A stretch of 64,000 nucleotides of DNA from Dysgonomonas sp. BGC7 (GTDB taxonomy: Bacteria > Bacteroidota > Bacteroidia > Bacteroidales > Dysgonomonadaceae). The notes beneath the pieces were generated by a model. The model was not told where the DNA came from. It was given only the letters and a program-made list of their open reading frames with translations, and ran no database searches. A program made the position numbers and the translations under genes. The stretch spans positions 1 through 64,000 of the forward strand of contig NZ_CVRP01000001.1 in assembly GCF_001261735.1 (NCBI RefSeq), read 5' to 3'. Numbering within the stretch: the first letter of the stretch is position 1; every line of letters begins with the position of its first letter. Positions 7,840 through 17,718 of this stretch are shown here, one piece after another.

Positions 7840-10800
7840 ATGAAAATTAAAGTATTATTGTTGTTAACAACTGTTTTCTTATTAAGTATTACAGATGGCT
7901 TTTCGCAGATAGCATCTTCATCTTTTTCTTTTAGAGGTGCTACAATTGAGGAGGTAATTAATCAGATTGAAAATAAAACTGAATTTACCTTTCTTGTATT
8001 AGATAAAAAACTCGATTTGAGTAAAACTGTAGACATGAATATTTCGGGGCAAACACTGGAAGGTGCCCTAAGTAAGCTATTTGTTGGAACAAATATTCAA
8101 TACAGAATAGTCGATAAACAAATAATTTTGACTGAAAAGCAAAAGGGGGCATCCCCTTCAGAGACAGCCCAAAGTAATGTGCAAATAAAAGGAATTGTCT
8201 TAGATGCAGACCGGGAGCCTGTTGTAGGAGCAAGTGTGGTTCAAAAGGGTACAACAAATGGGGTGTCTACTGATGTGAAGGGTGAATTCTCTATCCGTAT
8301 GCCTCAAGGAGCTATTTTACAAGTTTCTTACATTGGCTATATTACGCAAGAAATAAAAATAGTAAACCAGACCCCCTTAACGATTACACTTGAAGAAAAC
8401 TCGAAGGTATTGGATGAAGTTCTTGTCGTAGCTTTTGGTACAATGAAGAAAGAAGCCTTTACCGGATCAGCAGGCGTTCTTAATACCGATAATATTGTGA
8501 AAAGCCAGCAAGCCAATGCTGCGCAAGTACTTGCCGGACGTGTGTCAGGTGTGCAAATAAGTAATACATCGGGGCAGTTTGGAGAGTCTCCTCAAATTTT
8601 AGTTCGTGGAGTAGGGTCTATCAATACAGATAATGCTCCGTTGATCGTTGTAGATGGAATGCCTTTTGATGGTGATATGGGCACTCTTAATCCTGCTGAT
8701 ATAGAATCTATGACTGTCCTTAAAGATGCTGCATCAAATGCTCTTTACGGGGCTCGTGGAGCCAATGGTGTTATAATGGTTACTACTAAAAGAGGAAAAC
8801 TTAATGGCGCAAGCGTTACTCTTGATGCAAAGTGGGGGTTGAGTCAATCTGCACTTAAGACATATGATTATATAAAAGATCCGAAACAATACTATCAAGT
8901 GTATTACAAGGCTCTTTATAATAAGAATATAAGTGACGGAATGTCTCCTGCAGAAGCTCATAAACAAGCGTCGTCAGATGTTTCCAGTCAGACTTCTGGA
9001 AAGGGACCCGGATATATGATATTTACAGTTCCTGATGGTCAGGATTTTATTGGTACAGATGGATTGGTAAATCCGAATGCAACACTTGGTCGTAAGTATA
9101 GCTATAATGGCCAGGATTATTGGCTACAGCCGGATGACTGGGAAAAAGAAGCTCTCCGCAACGGTTTTCGTCAGGAATATCTGGCAACGATAGCCGGTGC
9201 TAATGAAAAAATAAACTTTTACTCTTCATTAGGCTATTTACAGAATGAAGGTATAACTGACGGTTCTAAAATGGAACGTATTACGGGACGTCTGAAAGCT
9301 GACTATCAGGCTAAGACCTGGTTGAAAGTCGGAGCTAATGTTGGTTATACAAAATATGATTACGACAAAGTAAGCGAAGGTACTATTGGTTCTACCGGTA
9401 ATATCTGGTCATTTATACATGGAATAGGGCCTATTTATCCTATCTATCTTCGAGATGGAAATAAAAATATAATGATAGATAAATGGGGAGAACAAATGTA
9501 TGACTTCGGGTCAGGACATGGAGTTGAGCGTCCTGCATATTCAGGTTCCAATCCTGCCTTTTTTAATAAATACAACGTAAGTAAAACAGATGGAAACTCT
9601 TTGACTGCATCCGCTTTTTCTGATATCAGATTTTCCGATAAACTGAAACTTACAGTCAATGCCAGTATTCTTAACGATGAATATCGGGGTACATCAGTGT
9701 CGAGTCCTTATGCAGAAAATTATTCAACATCGCAAAATAATGGTTCGGTAGGAAAGTCTCACTCTCGTCGTCAAAGCTACAATGTGCAGCAATTGTTAAA
9801 CTATACATCTACTTTTGCCGATCGTCATAATTTGACTGTTCTGGTGGGGCATGAATATTATAACTACCAATTCAAGTATCTGTATGCTTATAAAACAAAC
9901 ATGGCATTTGAAGATAACCATGAGTTAAATGGCGCATTGGATAATTCGACAAGTGAGTCTTCGTATGTAGATAAATATAACAATGAAGGATATTTATCAC
10001 GAGCTATGTATGACTATAATGGGAAGTACCATCTATCAGCCTCCTTTCGTAGAGATGCTTCGTCTCGTTTCAACAGTAATATGCGTTGGGGAAATTTTTG
10101 GAGTGCCGGTGGTGCCTGGATTCTGAACAAAGAAGAATGGTATAACATACGCTGGATGGATGAATTTAAGTTCAAGGCTAGTGTTGGTTCTCAAGGGAAT
10201 GATAATATTAGTAGTTACTTATTTTCGGATCAATATAATATCTCCAATAGCGGGGGGAAACCTGCATTTACTTTCAAACAAAAAGGAACAGAAGATATAA
10301 CATGGGAAACTAATACGAACTTTAATACCGGAGTTGAGTTTGGTTTGTTTGGTAATAGAATAACCGGATCTATTGATTATTTTTATAGAAAGACTAGCGA
10401 TATGCTCTTTAGCGTAACCACTCCTCCTTCTATCGGATATACCAGTTATTTCATGAATGTAGGAGATATGCGCAATTCCGGTTTGGAAGTCGAGCTCAAT
10501 ACTGTAATTGTTAAGAATAAAGACCTTTATTGGGACTTTAATTTCAATGTGGCTCATGTGAAGAATAAAGTTATGGAATTGCCTGGTGATAAAAAGACGC
10601 TTGCTGTTGATGGTCATGGAGGATATACTTACGATGATAATAGCTTTGTTAGCAAATATAAATTCTTTATAGGTGAAGATCTTCCTCTCTATACATGGTA
10701 TATCCCTCAGTATGCGGGAGTAAATGAAGAAGGTCTTTCTACTTGGTACAAGGATGTGAAAGATGCAAATGGAAAAGTTACAGGGAGAGAAACTACTACA

Positions 10801-11331
10801 GATTATAGCAAAGCAGATAGTTACTTGTGCGGTACAGCACTCCCCGATCTATATGGAGGTTTTGGAACCACTCTCAATTTTAGAGGATTCGATTTGTCGT
10901 TGAATCTCAATTATCAGATTGGAGGAAAAGCATACGACCGTCAATATGCCAATGCAATGTCGGCTCCTCAATCAGCGTATGGCGGAAATTTCCATAAAGA
11001 TATATTAAACGCTTGGTCTGTGGATAATACAGGGTCTAATATTCCCCGTTTCCAGTTTGGCGATACAAACCAAAACTCTCGTTCGGATAGATTCCTTGAG
11101 TCTGCAAGTTTCCTAAACCTACAAAATATAAACTTTGGTTATACTTTACCTAAAAGTCTCTTAACTCAGTTCGATATAGAAAGTTTACGTCTTTATATGT
11201 CATGCGAAAATGTAGCTTACATTTCTGCTCGCAAAGGTTTTGATCCACGCCAGTCTATAATGGGATATAGCAATGCAGAATCTTATTCTCCAATCCGAAC
11301 TATATCTTTCGGTTTGAATATTAGATTTTAA
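7840..11331 (+). CDS. SusC/RagA TonB-linked outer-membrane protein with STN domain
   Basis: An 1163-residue TonB-dependent importer that forms the barrel of a SusCD nutrient-uptake complex. A signal peptide covers about residues 1-22. An STN domain follows (about 25-95, ATIEEVINQIENKTEFTF), then a CarboxypepD_reg-like domain (about 113-190, IKGIVLDADREPVVGASV). The plug begins near EVLVVAFGTMKKEAFTGSA and includes NALYGARGANGVIMVTTKRG. The barrel ends in SFGLNIRF with a terminal Phe. The STN domain couples ligand import to the FecR/sigma pair. SusD starts 31 bp downstream. The substrate (glycan, peptide or other) cannot be inferred. Confidence 0.96.
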   Translation: MKIKVLLLLTTVFLLSITDGFSQIASSSFSFRGATIEEVINQIENKTEFTFLVLDKKLDLSKTVDMNISGQTLEGALSKLFVGTNIQYRIVDKQIILTEKQKGASPSETAQSNVQIKGIVLDADREPVVGASVVQKGTTNGVSTDVKGEFSIRMPQGAILQVSYIGYITQEIKIVNQTPLTITLEENSKVLDEVLVVAFGTMKKEAFTGSAGVLNTDNIVKSQQANAAQVLAGRVSGVQISNTSGQFGESPQILVRGVGSINTDNAPLIVVDGMPFDGDMGTLNPADIESMTVLKDAASNALYGARGANGVIMVTTKRGKLNGASVTLDAKWGLSQSALKTYDYIKDPKQYYQVYYKALYNKNISDGMSPAEAHKQASSDVSSQTSGKGPGYMIFTVPDGQDFIGTDGLVNPNATLGRKYSYNGQDYWLQPDDWEKEALRNGFRQEYLATIAGANEKINFYSSLGYLQNEGITDGSKMERITGRLKADYQAKTWLKVGANVGYTKYDYDKVSEGTIGSTGNIWSFIHGIGPIYPIYLRDGNKNIMIDKWGEQMYDFGSGHGVERPAYSGSNPAFFNKYNVSKTDGNSLTASAFSDIRFSDKLKLTVNASILNDEYRGTSVSSPYAENYSTSQNNGSVGKSHSRRQSYNVQQLLNYTSTFADRHNLTVLVGHEYYNYQFKYLYAYKTNMAFEDNHELNGALDNSTSESSYVDKYNNEGYLSRAMYDYNGKYHLSASFRRDASSRFNSNMRWGNFWSAGGAWILNKEEWYNIRWMDEFKFKASVGSQGNDNISSYLFSDQYNISNSGGKPAFTFKQKGTEDITWETNTNFNTGVEFGLFGNRITGSIDYFYRKTSDMLFSVTTPPSIGYTSYFMNVGDMRNSGLEVELNTVIVKNKDLYWDFNFNVAHVKNKVMELPGDKKTLAVDGHGGYTYDDNSFVSKYKFFIGEDLPLYTWYIPQYAGVNEEGLSTWYKDVKDANGKVTGRETTTDYSKADSYLCGTALPDLYGGFGTTLNFRGFDLSLNLNYQIGGKAYDRQYANAMSAPQSAYGGNFHKDILNAWSVDNTGSNIPRFQFGDTNQNSRSDRFLESASFLNLQNINFGYTLPKSLLTQFDIESLRLYMSCENVAYISARKGFDPRQSIMGYSNAESYSPIRTISFGLNIRF

Positions 11332-11362
11332 TAAGTGAATTTTAGGTAAAAAAACAGAAATT

Positions 11363-13108
11363 ATGAAAAAGTTTAAAATATTTTTGATAAGTGCACTTGT
11401 TTCATGTATTACCTTCTACGGATGTATACAAGATATGAGTCCTGAGTCTGATTATATTATCGAAGAGCAAATAGATGGTAATTCGCCTGAACACATGGCG
11501 GCTTTGGTCAATGCTATTCCGGCAATGATGGTAGCTTATGAAAATTCTGATGCAGGGGTAGAGGTTGTTTCTTATGGCGGACTTCAGGTGATGCTGGAAA
11601 TGATGACTACCGACATGGTAGTATCAGGATATAGTGGCTTCAACACTACTGCTGCTTATACTACAGCACAGTCTATCAATGGGAAACTAAATAATAGAGG
11701 TAAGTATCCATTCTTTGTCTACTATGGTTATATCAAAACAGTAAATGATATAATAAAGATGATAGATAAAGGTAGTAAAGATCCTGTTATTATGGGTTAC
11801 AGAGGAGTTGCTCATGCGTTTAGAGCCTTATATTATATGGATTTGGCTGCTATATACGAATATAAGGATAATAGTTATTTGCAACCAAATAGAGATCTGA
11901 AAGGGCTTGCCGTACCTATCGTAACGGAGAATACAACAGAAAATCAGGCAAAGAATAATCCTCGTGCTACAGTAGAAAAAGTTTATGAGCTTATTTTCTC
12001 AGATTTGGCGATTGCTGAGTCAATGCTTAAAGATAATAAGCCTGAATCGAAAAGTTTACCCAATTTGTCTGTTGTATATGGTCTGTATGCTCGTGCATAT
12101 ATGAACAGAGCCGCAGACAATGTACCCGGTGCTTATGTCAGTGCAGCTACATATGCTCGTAAAGCAATTACAGAAAGTGGATGTGAGCCATTAACTCAAG
12201 ATCAGTGGGAAGATCCTATCAATGGATTCAATAATATGAGTACACAAAATTCTTGGATGTTAGCTACCAGTATATCACCGGATAATAATAAGGCTGCAAC
12301 GGAAGGTAGTTTCAACTATACTATGCTTTTAAGTAGCGAACAGTCATGGACGGTATATGGATGGCGGGTAGGTCGTTCTCTTTCCCGAAAAACATATGAT
12401 GCTATTAGTGATGGAGACTTTAGGAAGCATTCGTGGCTCGATCCTGCTTTTTTCTTGGAAAGTGGCAACACATACTCAGGCTATCAATATAAGGTCTGCT
12501 CATCTTATGCTCATCTTCGCAAACAAATCACAAAAGCCAATGGCTTTAATGCGTGGCCATATACCTATGTGAGTATCAAATTCAGGCCGGGAAGTGGAAA
12601 TTATACAACAGCCAGTGTGGGCGGAGCAACAGACTATCCTATAATGCGCGTAGAAGAGATGTACTTTATCGAAGCAGAAGCAACAGCTCATTCCGGTTTA
12701 GGTGCTGCAAGAAAGCTCTTAAATGACTTTATGAAGTATCGCTTAATGAGTGGATATACCTATGACTGTACGGCAAAAACGCCCGATTTAGAATCTTTTA
12801 TAAAAGAACTGATGTTGCAGAAACGTATAGAATTCTGGGGTGAAGGGAAAAATTATTATGATGCTAAGCGTTTAGCCTTGGGACTGCATCGTGGGTATGT
12901 AGGCATTAATTCTTCGAGCTATAAGAATACGTTCGACTTGAATGGTATCGCTCCTCAATGGACTCTCCCATTCCCTACAGCCGAGGAGGAAGGTAATGTC
13001 GCTATAGGAAAAGAATTTGATAATCCTGATCCTAGTTCTACTACAAGGTGGTGGGCCAAGGATGATGACCAGTTAAAAAACAATTATGATAAATATGTAA
13101 AAGAATAA
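11363..13108 (+). CDS. SusD/RagB family surface lipoprotein
   Basis: A 581-residue lipid-anchored ligand-binding lid of the SusCD complex. The N terminus is a lipoprotein signal with lipobox TFYGC, putting Cys at about residue 21. The helical SusD repeats include GYRGVAHAFRALYYMDLA, and the C-terminal part holds FIEAEATAHSGLGAARKLLNDFM and LQKRIEFWGEGKNYYDAKRL, all typical of the family. It is the last gene of the unit, followed by a terminator. No glycoside hydrolase, sulfatase or peptidase follows. Confidence 0.95.
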   Translation: MKKFKIFLISALVSCITFYGCIQDMSPESDYIIEEQIDGNSPEHMAALVNAIPAMMVAYENSDAGVEVVSYGGLQVMLEMMTTDMVVSGYSGFNTTAAYTTAQSINGKLNNRGKYPFFVYYGYIKTVNDIIKMIDKGSKDPVIMGYRGVAHAFRALYYMDLAAIYEYKDNSYLQPNRDLKGLAVPIVTENTTENQAKNNPRATVEKVYELIFSDLAIAESMLKDNKPESKSLPNLSVVYGLYARAYMNRAADNVPGAYVSAATYARKAITESGCEPLTQDQWEDPINGFNNMSTQNSWMLATSISPDNNKAATEGSFNYTMLLSSEQSWTVYGWRVGRSLSRKTYDAISDGDFRKHSWLDPAFFLESGNTYSGYQYKVCSSYAHLRKQITKANGFNAWPYTYVSIKFRPGSGNYTTASVGGATDYPIMRVEEMYFIEAEATAHSGLGAARKLLNDFMKYRLMSGYTYDCTAKTPDLESFIKELMLQKRIEFWGEGKNYYDAKRLALGLHRGYVGINSSSYKNTFDLNGIAPQWTLPFPTAEEEGNVAIGKEFDNPDPSSTTRWWAKDDDQLKNNYDKYVKE

Positions 13109-13146
13109 ATCTTTTCTACACACTATTTCTTATTTATTATTTGCTG

Positions 13147-13186
13147 GAGGCTATCCCAATAATGGAGATAGCCTCTGATTTTTTGT
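13147..13186 (+). terminator. terminator after SusD
   Basis: GAGGCTATC at 13147-13155 pairs perfectly with GATAGCCTC at 13167-13175, followed by TGATTTTTTG. Confidence 0.85.
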
Positions 13187-13311
13187 GTAGAATCTATAGA
13201 AATATACTGGCTTTTGTAATCTATAATTGACAAATGGATAGCAAAAATATGGAGTCTTACAAAATTCGTTATATTTTCAGATCTTAGTAAAAAATCTTAC
13301 TTATAAATTTG

Positions 13312-13319
13312 TATCTTTG
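13312..13319 (+). promoter_or_regulatory. candidate -7 box for pgk
   Basis: TATCTTTG matches the Bacteroidota TAnnTTTG element exactly, 78 bp before the pgk ATG. There is no obvious -33 TTG. Confidence 0.4.
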
Positions 13320-13397
13320 CATCGTTTTGAAGAAATAAGTGTGCGATAACAATGGGTTGATAATCAACTATATTAAATATATTAAATTAAAGAGATT

Positions 13398-14660
13398 ATG
13401 ATTACAATTGACAAATTTAATTTTTCAGGGAAAAAGGTTTTCGTCAGAGTTGACTTCAATGTTCCACTTGATGCTCAGTTCAATATCACAGACGATACCC
13501 GTATTCGTGCAGCAATGCCTACTTTGAAAAAAATTATAGCCGATGGAGGTAGCCCTATTATCGCATCTCACTTAGGACGTCCTAAAGGTGTAGAAGATAA
13601 GTATTCATTAAAGCATATTCTTGCACACGTTTCTAAACTTCTTGGAGTCGATGTGCAGTTTGCGAACGACTGTGTAGGCGAAGAAGCAGGAGTAAAAGCT
13701 GCCGCCCTTCAGCCGGGAGAAGCTTTGTTGTTGGAAAATCTTCGTTTCTATGCTGAAGAGGAAGGAAAACCTCGTGGATTGGCCGAAGATGCCACTGATG
13801 AAGAAAAAGCCGCAGCTAAAAAAGCTATAAAAGAAAGCCAAAAAGAATTTACAAAAACATTGGCTTCTTATGCCGACGTTTATGTAAACGATGCTTTTGG
13901 TACAGCTCACCGTGCTCATGCTTCTACAGCTCTTATTGCTGATTGTTTTGATGCTGAACATAAAATGTTCGGATACCTGATGCAAAAAGAAATTGATGCA
14001 GTAGAGAAAGTTATGAAAGACACTGCTCGTCCTTTCACTGCAATTATTGGTGGAGCTAAGGTTTCTTCCAAAATAGATATTATAGAGAACTTGCTTGATA
14101 AGGTTAATAACCTTGTTATAGGTGGTGGTATGGCGTTTACTTTCATCAAAGCAGCGGGCGGTAAGATTGGAAACTCTCTTGTAGAAGATGATAAACTGGA
14201 TTTGGCAAACGAAATTGTAGCTAAAGCAAAAACAAATGGAGTAAATATAGTTATTGCAAGCGATGCTAAGATTGCAGATGCTTTCAGTAACGATGCCAAT
14301 GCTCGCTTCGAAGATGCAGATCAAATTCCTGACGGATGGATGGGGCTTGATGTTGGTCCTAAAGGAGAGAAAGAAATTGCAGATGTCCTTATGGCTTCTA
14401 AAACTATTCTTTGGAATGGTCCTGTTGGAGTATTCGAATTCGATAACTTTGCTAATGGTACTAAAGTGACTGCAGAAGCTGTTGCTACTGCAACAAAAGC
14501 AGGAGCGTTCTCTCTTGTTGGAGGGGGTGACTCTGTTGCTGCTGTAAACAAGTTTGGATTGGCAGACCAAGTGTCTTATGTTTCTACCGGAGGTGGTGCG
14601 TTGCTTGAGTTCATAGAAGGAAAAGTTCTTCCTGGAATTAAAGCTATCAGAGGATATTAA
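13398..14660 (+). CDS. pgk: phosphoglycerate kinase
   Basis: Glycolytic enzyme converting 1,3-bisphosphoglycerate and ADP to 3-phosphoglycerate and ATP. The N-terminal lobe has [13 protein letters not shown] and SHLGRPKG. The nucleotide lobe has [17 protein letters not shown] and VGGGDSVAA. At 420 residues it has full length. It is flanked by its own -7 box and terminator, so it is probably monocistronic. A long antisense reading frame across it is a codon-bias shadow. Confidence 0.98.
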   Translation: MITIDKFNFSGKKVFVRVDFNVPLDAQFNITDDTRIRAAMPTLKKIIADGGSPIIASHLGRPKGVEDKYSLKHILAHVSKLLGVDVQFANDCVGEEAGVKAAALQPGEALLLENLRFYAEEEGKPRGLAEDATDEEKAAAKKAIKESQKEFTKTLASYADVYVNDAFGTAHRAHASTALIADCFDAEHKMFGYLMQKEIDAVEKVMKDTARPFTAIIGGAKVSSKIDIIENLLDKVNNLVIGGGMAFTFIKAAGGKIGNSLVEDDKLDLANEIVAKAKTNGVNIVIASDAKIADAFSNDANARFEDADQIPDGWMGLDVGPKGEKEIADVLMASKTILWNGPVGVFEFDNFANGTKVTAEAVATATKAGAFSLVGGGDSVAAVNKFGLADQVSYVSTGGGALLEFIEGKVLPGIKAIRGY

Positions 14661-14684
14661 GATATTCATACTAGATAAGAAATT

Positions 14685-14716
14685 AAAGCCTGTGTATATT
14701 TTATGCAGGCTTTTTT
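14685..14716 (+). terminator. terminator after pgk
   Basis: AAAGCCTG at 14685-14692 pairs with CAGGCTTT at 14706-14713, and the run of Ts continues to 14716. Confidence 0.85.
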
Positions 14717-14780
14717 ATTGCATTATTTTAAAGACAATCGGTATTTTATACTCTTTTCTCCTGTTTTTCTAATCATCATT

Positions 14781-14810
14781 TTCAATTTTAACTAATTCAA
14801 TTTTAACTAA
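14781..14810 (+). repeat. 15-bp tandem duplication
   Basis: TTCAATTTTAACTAA occurs twice with no gap (14781-14795 and 14796-14810). The second unit forms the left part of the 30-bp dispersed repeat, so the duplication copied the repeat boundary. Confidence 0.8.
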
Positions 14811-14829
14811 AACCTGACAAACTTGTACA
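14800..14829 (+). repeat. 30-bp dispersed repeat, copy 2
   Basis: It begins ATTTTAACTAAAACCTG and ends AAACTTGTACA, differing from the copies at 4433 and 43470 only at the C/G before TTGTACA. Confidence 0.85.
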
Positions 14830-14980
14830 GTTTTCCTTTATATTTTTATTTTGTACCTTCTATCAGTTGATTTACTCATGTAACATAACCTCAGCTTTTG
14901 ATTCGTATAAATATATAATTTTTATAGTTTTTGTAAAATGAACCAACTTGTGATTATCTCTGATATAGATAAACTTTTTG

Positions 14981-14988
14981 TACATTTG
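14981..14988 (+). promoter_or_regulatory. candidate -7 box for DUF4286-ruvC-lipB
   Basis: TACATTTG fits TAnnTTTG, 25 bp before the DUF4286 ATG. The leader would be very short. Confidence 0.4.
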
Positions 14989-15013
14989 TTCTACATTATA
15001 ATAAGAATATTCA

Positions 15014-15322
15014 ATGATAATATTTAATACAACCTTTCATGTGGAGGATGATATATACGAACAATATATCTCGTATATGAAAGATATATATATTACAGAA
15101 GCCGCAAATAGTGGCTTCCTATTCGAACCCCGTTTTTCTCGTATTCATGCTCAGCACGAGAAGGGTGGTACAAGTTTTTCACTACAATTCAGGGTGAAAA
15201 ATGTAGATACCTTGAATCATTGGTTCGCTGTACAAGGTCAAGAGCTGCACAACAAATTAACCACTCGTTTTGGTAATAAAGCTGTTGGTTTTGTTACGCT
15301 AATGGATGAAATAGAATTGTAG
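15014..15322 (+). CDS. DUF4286 family protein
   Basis: A 102-residue cytoplasmic protein with no signal peptide or membrane helix. It opens [18 protein letters not shown] and has a compact alpha/beta pattern ending [15 protein letters not shown], matching the small DUF4286 family of Bacteroidota. No function is established. It is two bases from ruvC, and ruvC is nine bases from lipB, so the three likely share a transcript. Confidence 0.8.
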   Translation: MIIFNTTFHVEDDIYEQYISYMKDIYITEAANSGFLFEPRFSRIHAQHEKGGTSFSLQFRVKNVDTLNHWFAVQGQELHNKLTTRFGNKAVGFVTLMDEIEL

Positions 15323-15324
15323 GC

Positions 15325-15888
15325 ATGATAGAAAAAGAGCGGATAATATTGGGGATAGATCCTGGTACACAGGTAATGGGATACGGCATTTTGCGTATAG
15401 TAAACAATAAGCCAGAACTGATGGCTATGGGAATACTTCAACTAAGTAAATACGACGACCATTATCTCAAACTGCGCCGCATATTTGAACGTATAATCGG
15501 GTTGATTGATGAGTTTTTACCCGATGAGTTGGCTATTGAAGCTCCTTTTTTTGGAAAAAATGTGCAAAGTATGCTCAAACTTGGACGTGCTCAGGGCGTA
15601 GCTATGGCGGCTGCTTTGTCTCGTGATATTCCAATTTTTGAATATGCTCCGTTAAAAATAAAAATGTCAATTACAGGAAATGGACGTGCTGCAAAAGAAC
15701 AAGTTGCTTATATGTTACAACATTATCTTAAAATTCCTGACGAGAATATGCTGCCTCAGATGGATGCTACAGATGGATTAGCGGCGGCAGTTTGCCATTT
15801 CTTTCAAACGAATAACGTTTCTCAAGATAAGAAATTTACAAGTTGGAAAGATTTTATAAATAAAAATCCGGGAAAAGTAAAAAAATAG
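15325..15888 (+). CDS. ruvC: Holliday junction resolvase RuvC
   Basis: Endonuclease that resolves four-way DNA junctions with RuvAB. The acidic catalytic residues sit in [14 protein letters not shown] (near residue 11), [11 protein letters not shown] (near 75) and [14 protein letters not shown] (near 152). Length is 187 residues, normal for the family. Confidence 0.96.
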   Translation: MIEKERIILGIDPGTQVMGYGILRIVNNKPELMAMGILQLSKYDDHYLKLRRIFERIIGLIDEFLPDELAIEAPFFGKNVQSMLKLGRAQGVAMAAALSRDIPIFEYAPLKIKMSITGNGRAAKEQVAYMLQHYLKIPDENMLPQMDATDGLAAAVCHFFQTNNVSQDKKFTSWKDFINKNPGKVKK

Positions 15889-15897
15889 GAAGACTTT

Positions 15898-16569
15898 ATG
15901 ATATATAATGATTTGAATATTATTGAATACGGGAGAGCATGGGAGTATCAACAAGAGTTGTTCGCAAAAGCTCTATCTCTTAAGGATAAAGGGAAGAAGC
16001 CTGATAATACTCTATTGTTTTGTGAACATCCCCATACAATAACTATTGGAAAACATGGCGATAATAAAAACTTACTTTTTCAGGAAAGTTATCTCAACGA
16101 TCGAGGTGTTGTTCTTTTCCAAATAGACCGAGGAGGCGATGTTACATATCATGGACCTGGACAACTTGTGGGGTATCCTATTTTCGATTTAGAATCATTT
16201 AATATTGGACTGAGACAATATATTTTTAACGTAGAGGAAATCATAATTCGTTTTTTAGCCTCTTATAATATTCAATCAGAACGACTCGAGGGGGCAGCAG
16301 GTGTTTGGATTGATACAAAGATACCTTCGAAAACGAGAAAGATTGCTGCTATCGGAGTTCGTAGTAGCCGTTTTGTTACTATGCATGGATTTGCACTGAA
16401 TGTAAATACCGATTTATCTTATTTTTCATTGATCAACCCTTGTGGATTTGTCGATAAAGGAGTTACCTCTATCGAGATAGAATTGGGATATAAGTTAGAT
16501 ATGGAAGAAGTGAAGATCAAAATGAAATCACTATTTGAAGAAGTATTTATTGAAACAGTGTCACAATAG
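15898..16569 (+). CDS. lipB: octanoyltransferase (lipoate biosynthesis)
   Basis: Transfers octanoyl from acyl carrier protein to lipoyl domains, the first step of endogenous lipoate synthesis. RGGDVTYHGPGQLVGYPI is the family signature. The catalytic cysteine is in INPCGFVDKG and the partner lysine in KIAAIGVRSSRFVTMHGFA. At 223 residues it has normal size. No lipA is visible in the window. Confidence 0.95.
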   Translation: MIYNDLNIIEYGRAWEYQQELFAKALSLKDKGKKPDNTLLFCEHPHTITIGKHGDNKNLLFQESYLNDRGVVLFQIDRGGDVTYHGPGQLVGYPIFDLESFNIGLRQYIFNVEEIIIRFLASYNIQSERLEGAAGVWIDTKIPSKTRKIAAIGVRSSRFVTMHGFALNVNTDLSYFSLINPCGFVDKGVTSIEIELGYKLDMEEVKIKMKSLFEEVFIETVSQ

Positions 16570-16671
16570 CTTATAATTTATAGCCCGTTCTTAAATTTAA
16601 TTTTTTTGTAGTTTTTATGTAACCGTTTTGTCACCATTGGCTGCTACTTTCGTTTAAAAAAGTAATATAAG

Positions 16672-17595
16672 ATGGATGTCAAACGTATAGGAGCCATTGA
16701 TGTCGGTTCCAACTCTGTGCGGCTGTTAATAACCGATGTGATTGATTATCACGGAAAGGCTATTTTTAAAAAAGATTCCTTAATTCGTACACCATTAAAA
16801 CTTGGAGAAGACACCTTTACTCAGGGGTATATTTCGTCACAGAAATGTGAAAAATTAGCTGTGTTAATGCAATCTTATCTGGGATTATTAGAAGTAAATG
16901 GAGTTGCTCTATGGAGAGCTTGTGCTACATCGGCTCTCCGAGAAGCAGAAAATTCGGAAGAGATATTATCTACAGTTTTGGAAAAATCCGGAGTTAATAT
17001 TGAGATAATAGAGAGTAAAGATGAGGCTCGTTTCATCCTTGCCAATAGTATTGATGAATTGCTGGAAGAAAACAGAGCTTATATTTACACTGATGTAGGA
17101 GGTGGATGTACCGAGATGGTTATATTTTACCAAAATAAGGAAGTTGCGACAGAAGCTTTTAAATTGGGTACTATTCGTAATCTTACGACAGAAGAGGAAA
17201 AGAAAGAATGGTCGAGAATGAGAGATTGGCTGGTAGAGTATAGTTCTCAGTTCTCGAAAGTTTCTTTAGTCGGTTCGGGAGGCAATATCAATAAGTTAGA
17301 TTCTCTTTTACGTCGCTGCGGTCGTATTCGGCGTGAAGAATTAGTGAGTTTCTCTTATAAATTCAGACAAATGAGTTATGAAGAGCGTCTCTTGAAATAT
17401 AATATAAACCTTAATAGGGCGGAGGTCATTCTTCCAGCAATAGAGATATACTTGAAAGTGATGAAGCTAGCCCGAGCTTTAGTAATAGAAACGCCTATTA
17501 TTGGAGTAGCAGATGGGATAATAAAAGATTTGTATCAACAAAACTATGTAAAAGGACAATCAATATCTTCGAAACAGAATCCTCCATCCCTTTAG
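16672..17595 (+). CDS. Ppx/GppA family phosphatase, first paralogue (divergent active site)
   Basis: A 307-residue ASKHA-fold protein of the exopolyphosphatase/guanosine pentaphosphatase family. AIDVGSNSVRLLI is the first phosphate-binding motif, and DVGGGCTEMVIF the second, with Cys where Ser is usual. The catalytic-Glu stretch reads SKDEARFIL, whereas the second paralogue has the canonical SGQEEADIIY: one Glu is Asp and the Gly is lost. It lies 124 bp before ppk1. It could hydrolyse polyphosphate or (p)ppGpp, or be a regulatory paralogue. It lacks the C-terminal domains of long Ppx proteins. Confidence 0.88.
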   Translation: MDVKRIGAIDVGSNSVRLLITDVIDYHGKAIFKKDSLIRTPLKLGEDTFTQGYISSQKCEKLAVLMQSYLGLLEVNGVALWRACATSALREAENSEEILSTVLEKSGVNIEIIESKDEARFILANSIDELLEENRAYIYTDVGGGCTEMVIFYQNKEVATEAFKLGTIRNLTTEEEKKEWSRMRDWLVEYSSQFSKVSLVGSGGNINKLDSLLRRCGRIRREELVSFSYKFRQMSYEERLLKYNINLNRAEVILPAIEIYLKVMKLARALVIETPIIGVADGIIKDLYQQNYVKGQSISSKQNPPSL

Positions 17596-17718
17596 CTTAG
17601 AAGTTTTTGTACATAACCTTGTGAGAATACACAGAAATAATGTTAATTTTAAGGGTTTCTCGGATGAAACAATTCTCCTTCGTAAATGTTATGAAGTATA
17701 TCACTATATAGATATAAG

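Larger units (their letters stand above)
14661..15013. other. 353-bp intergenic region, pgk to DUF4286
   Basis: It holds the pgk terminator, a 15-bp tandem duplication, the second copy of the 30-bp dispersed repeat, and near its right end a TACATTTG -7 box. I see no coding sequence in it. Confidence 0.6.

Noticed and set aside
5918-13108. A complete polysaccharide utilisation locus
   Set aside because: Only regulators and SusCD are present. The flanking genes are ndh and pgk, and terminators bound the unit, so a full locus is not supported.
13608-14669. A 353-codon open frame antisense to pgk
   Set aside because: It lies wholly opposite a highly conserved essential gene, and the translation is Ser/Phe/Asn-rich with no family resemblance. 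It is a shadow of pgk codon use.
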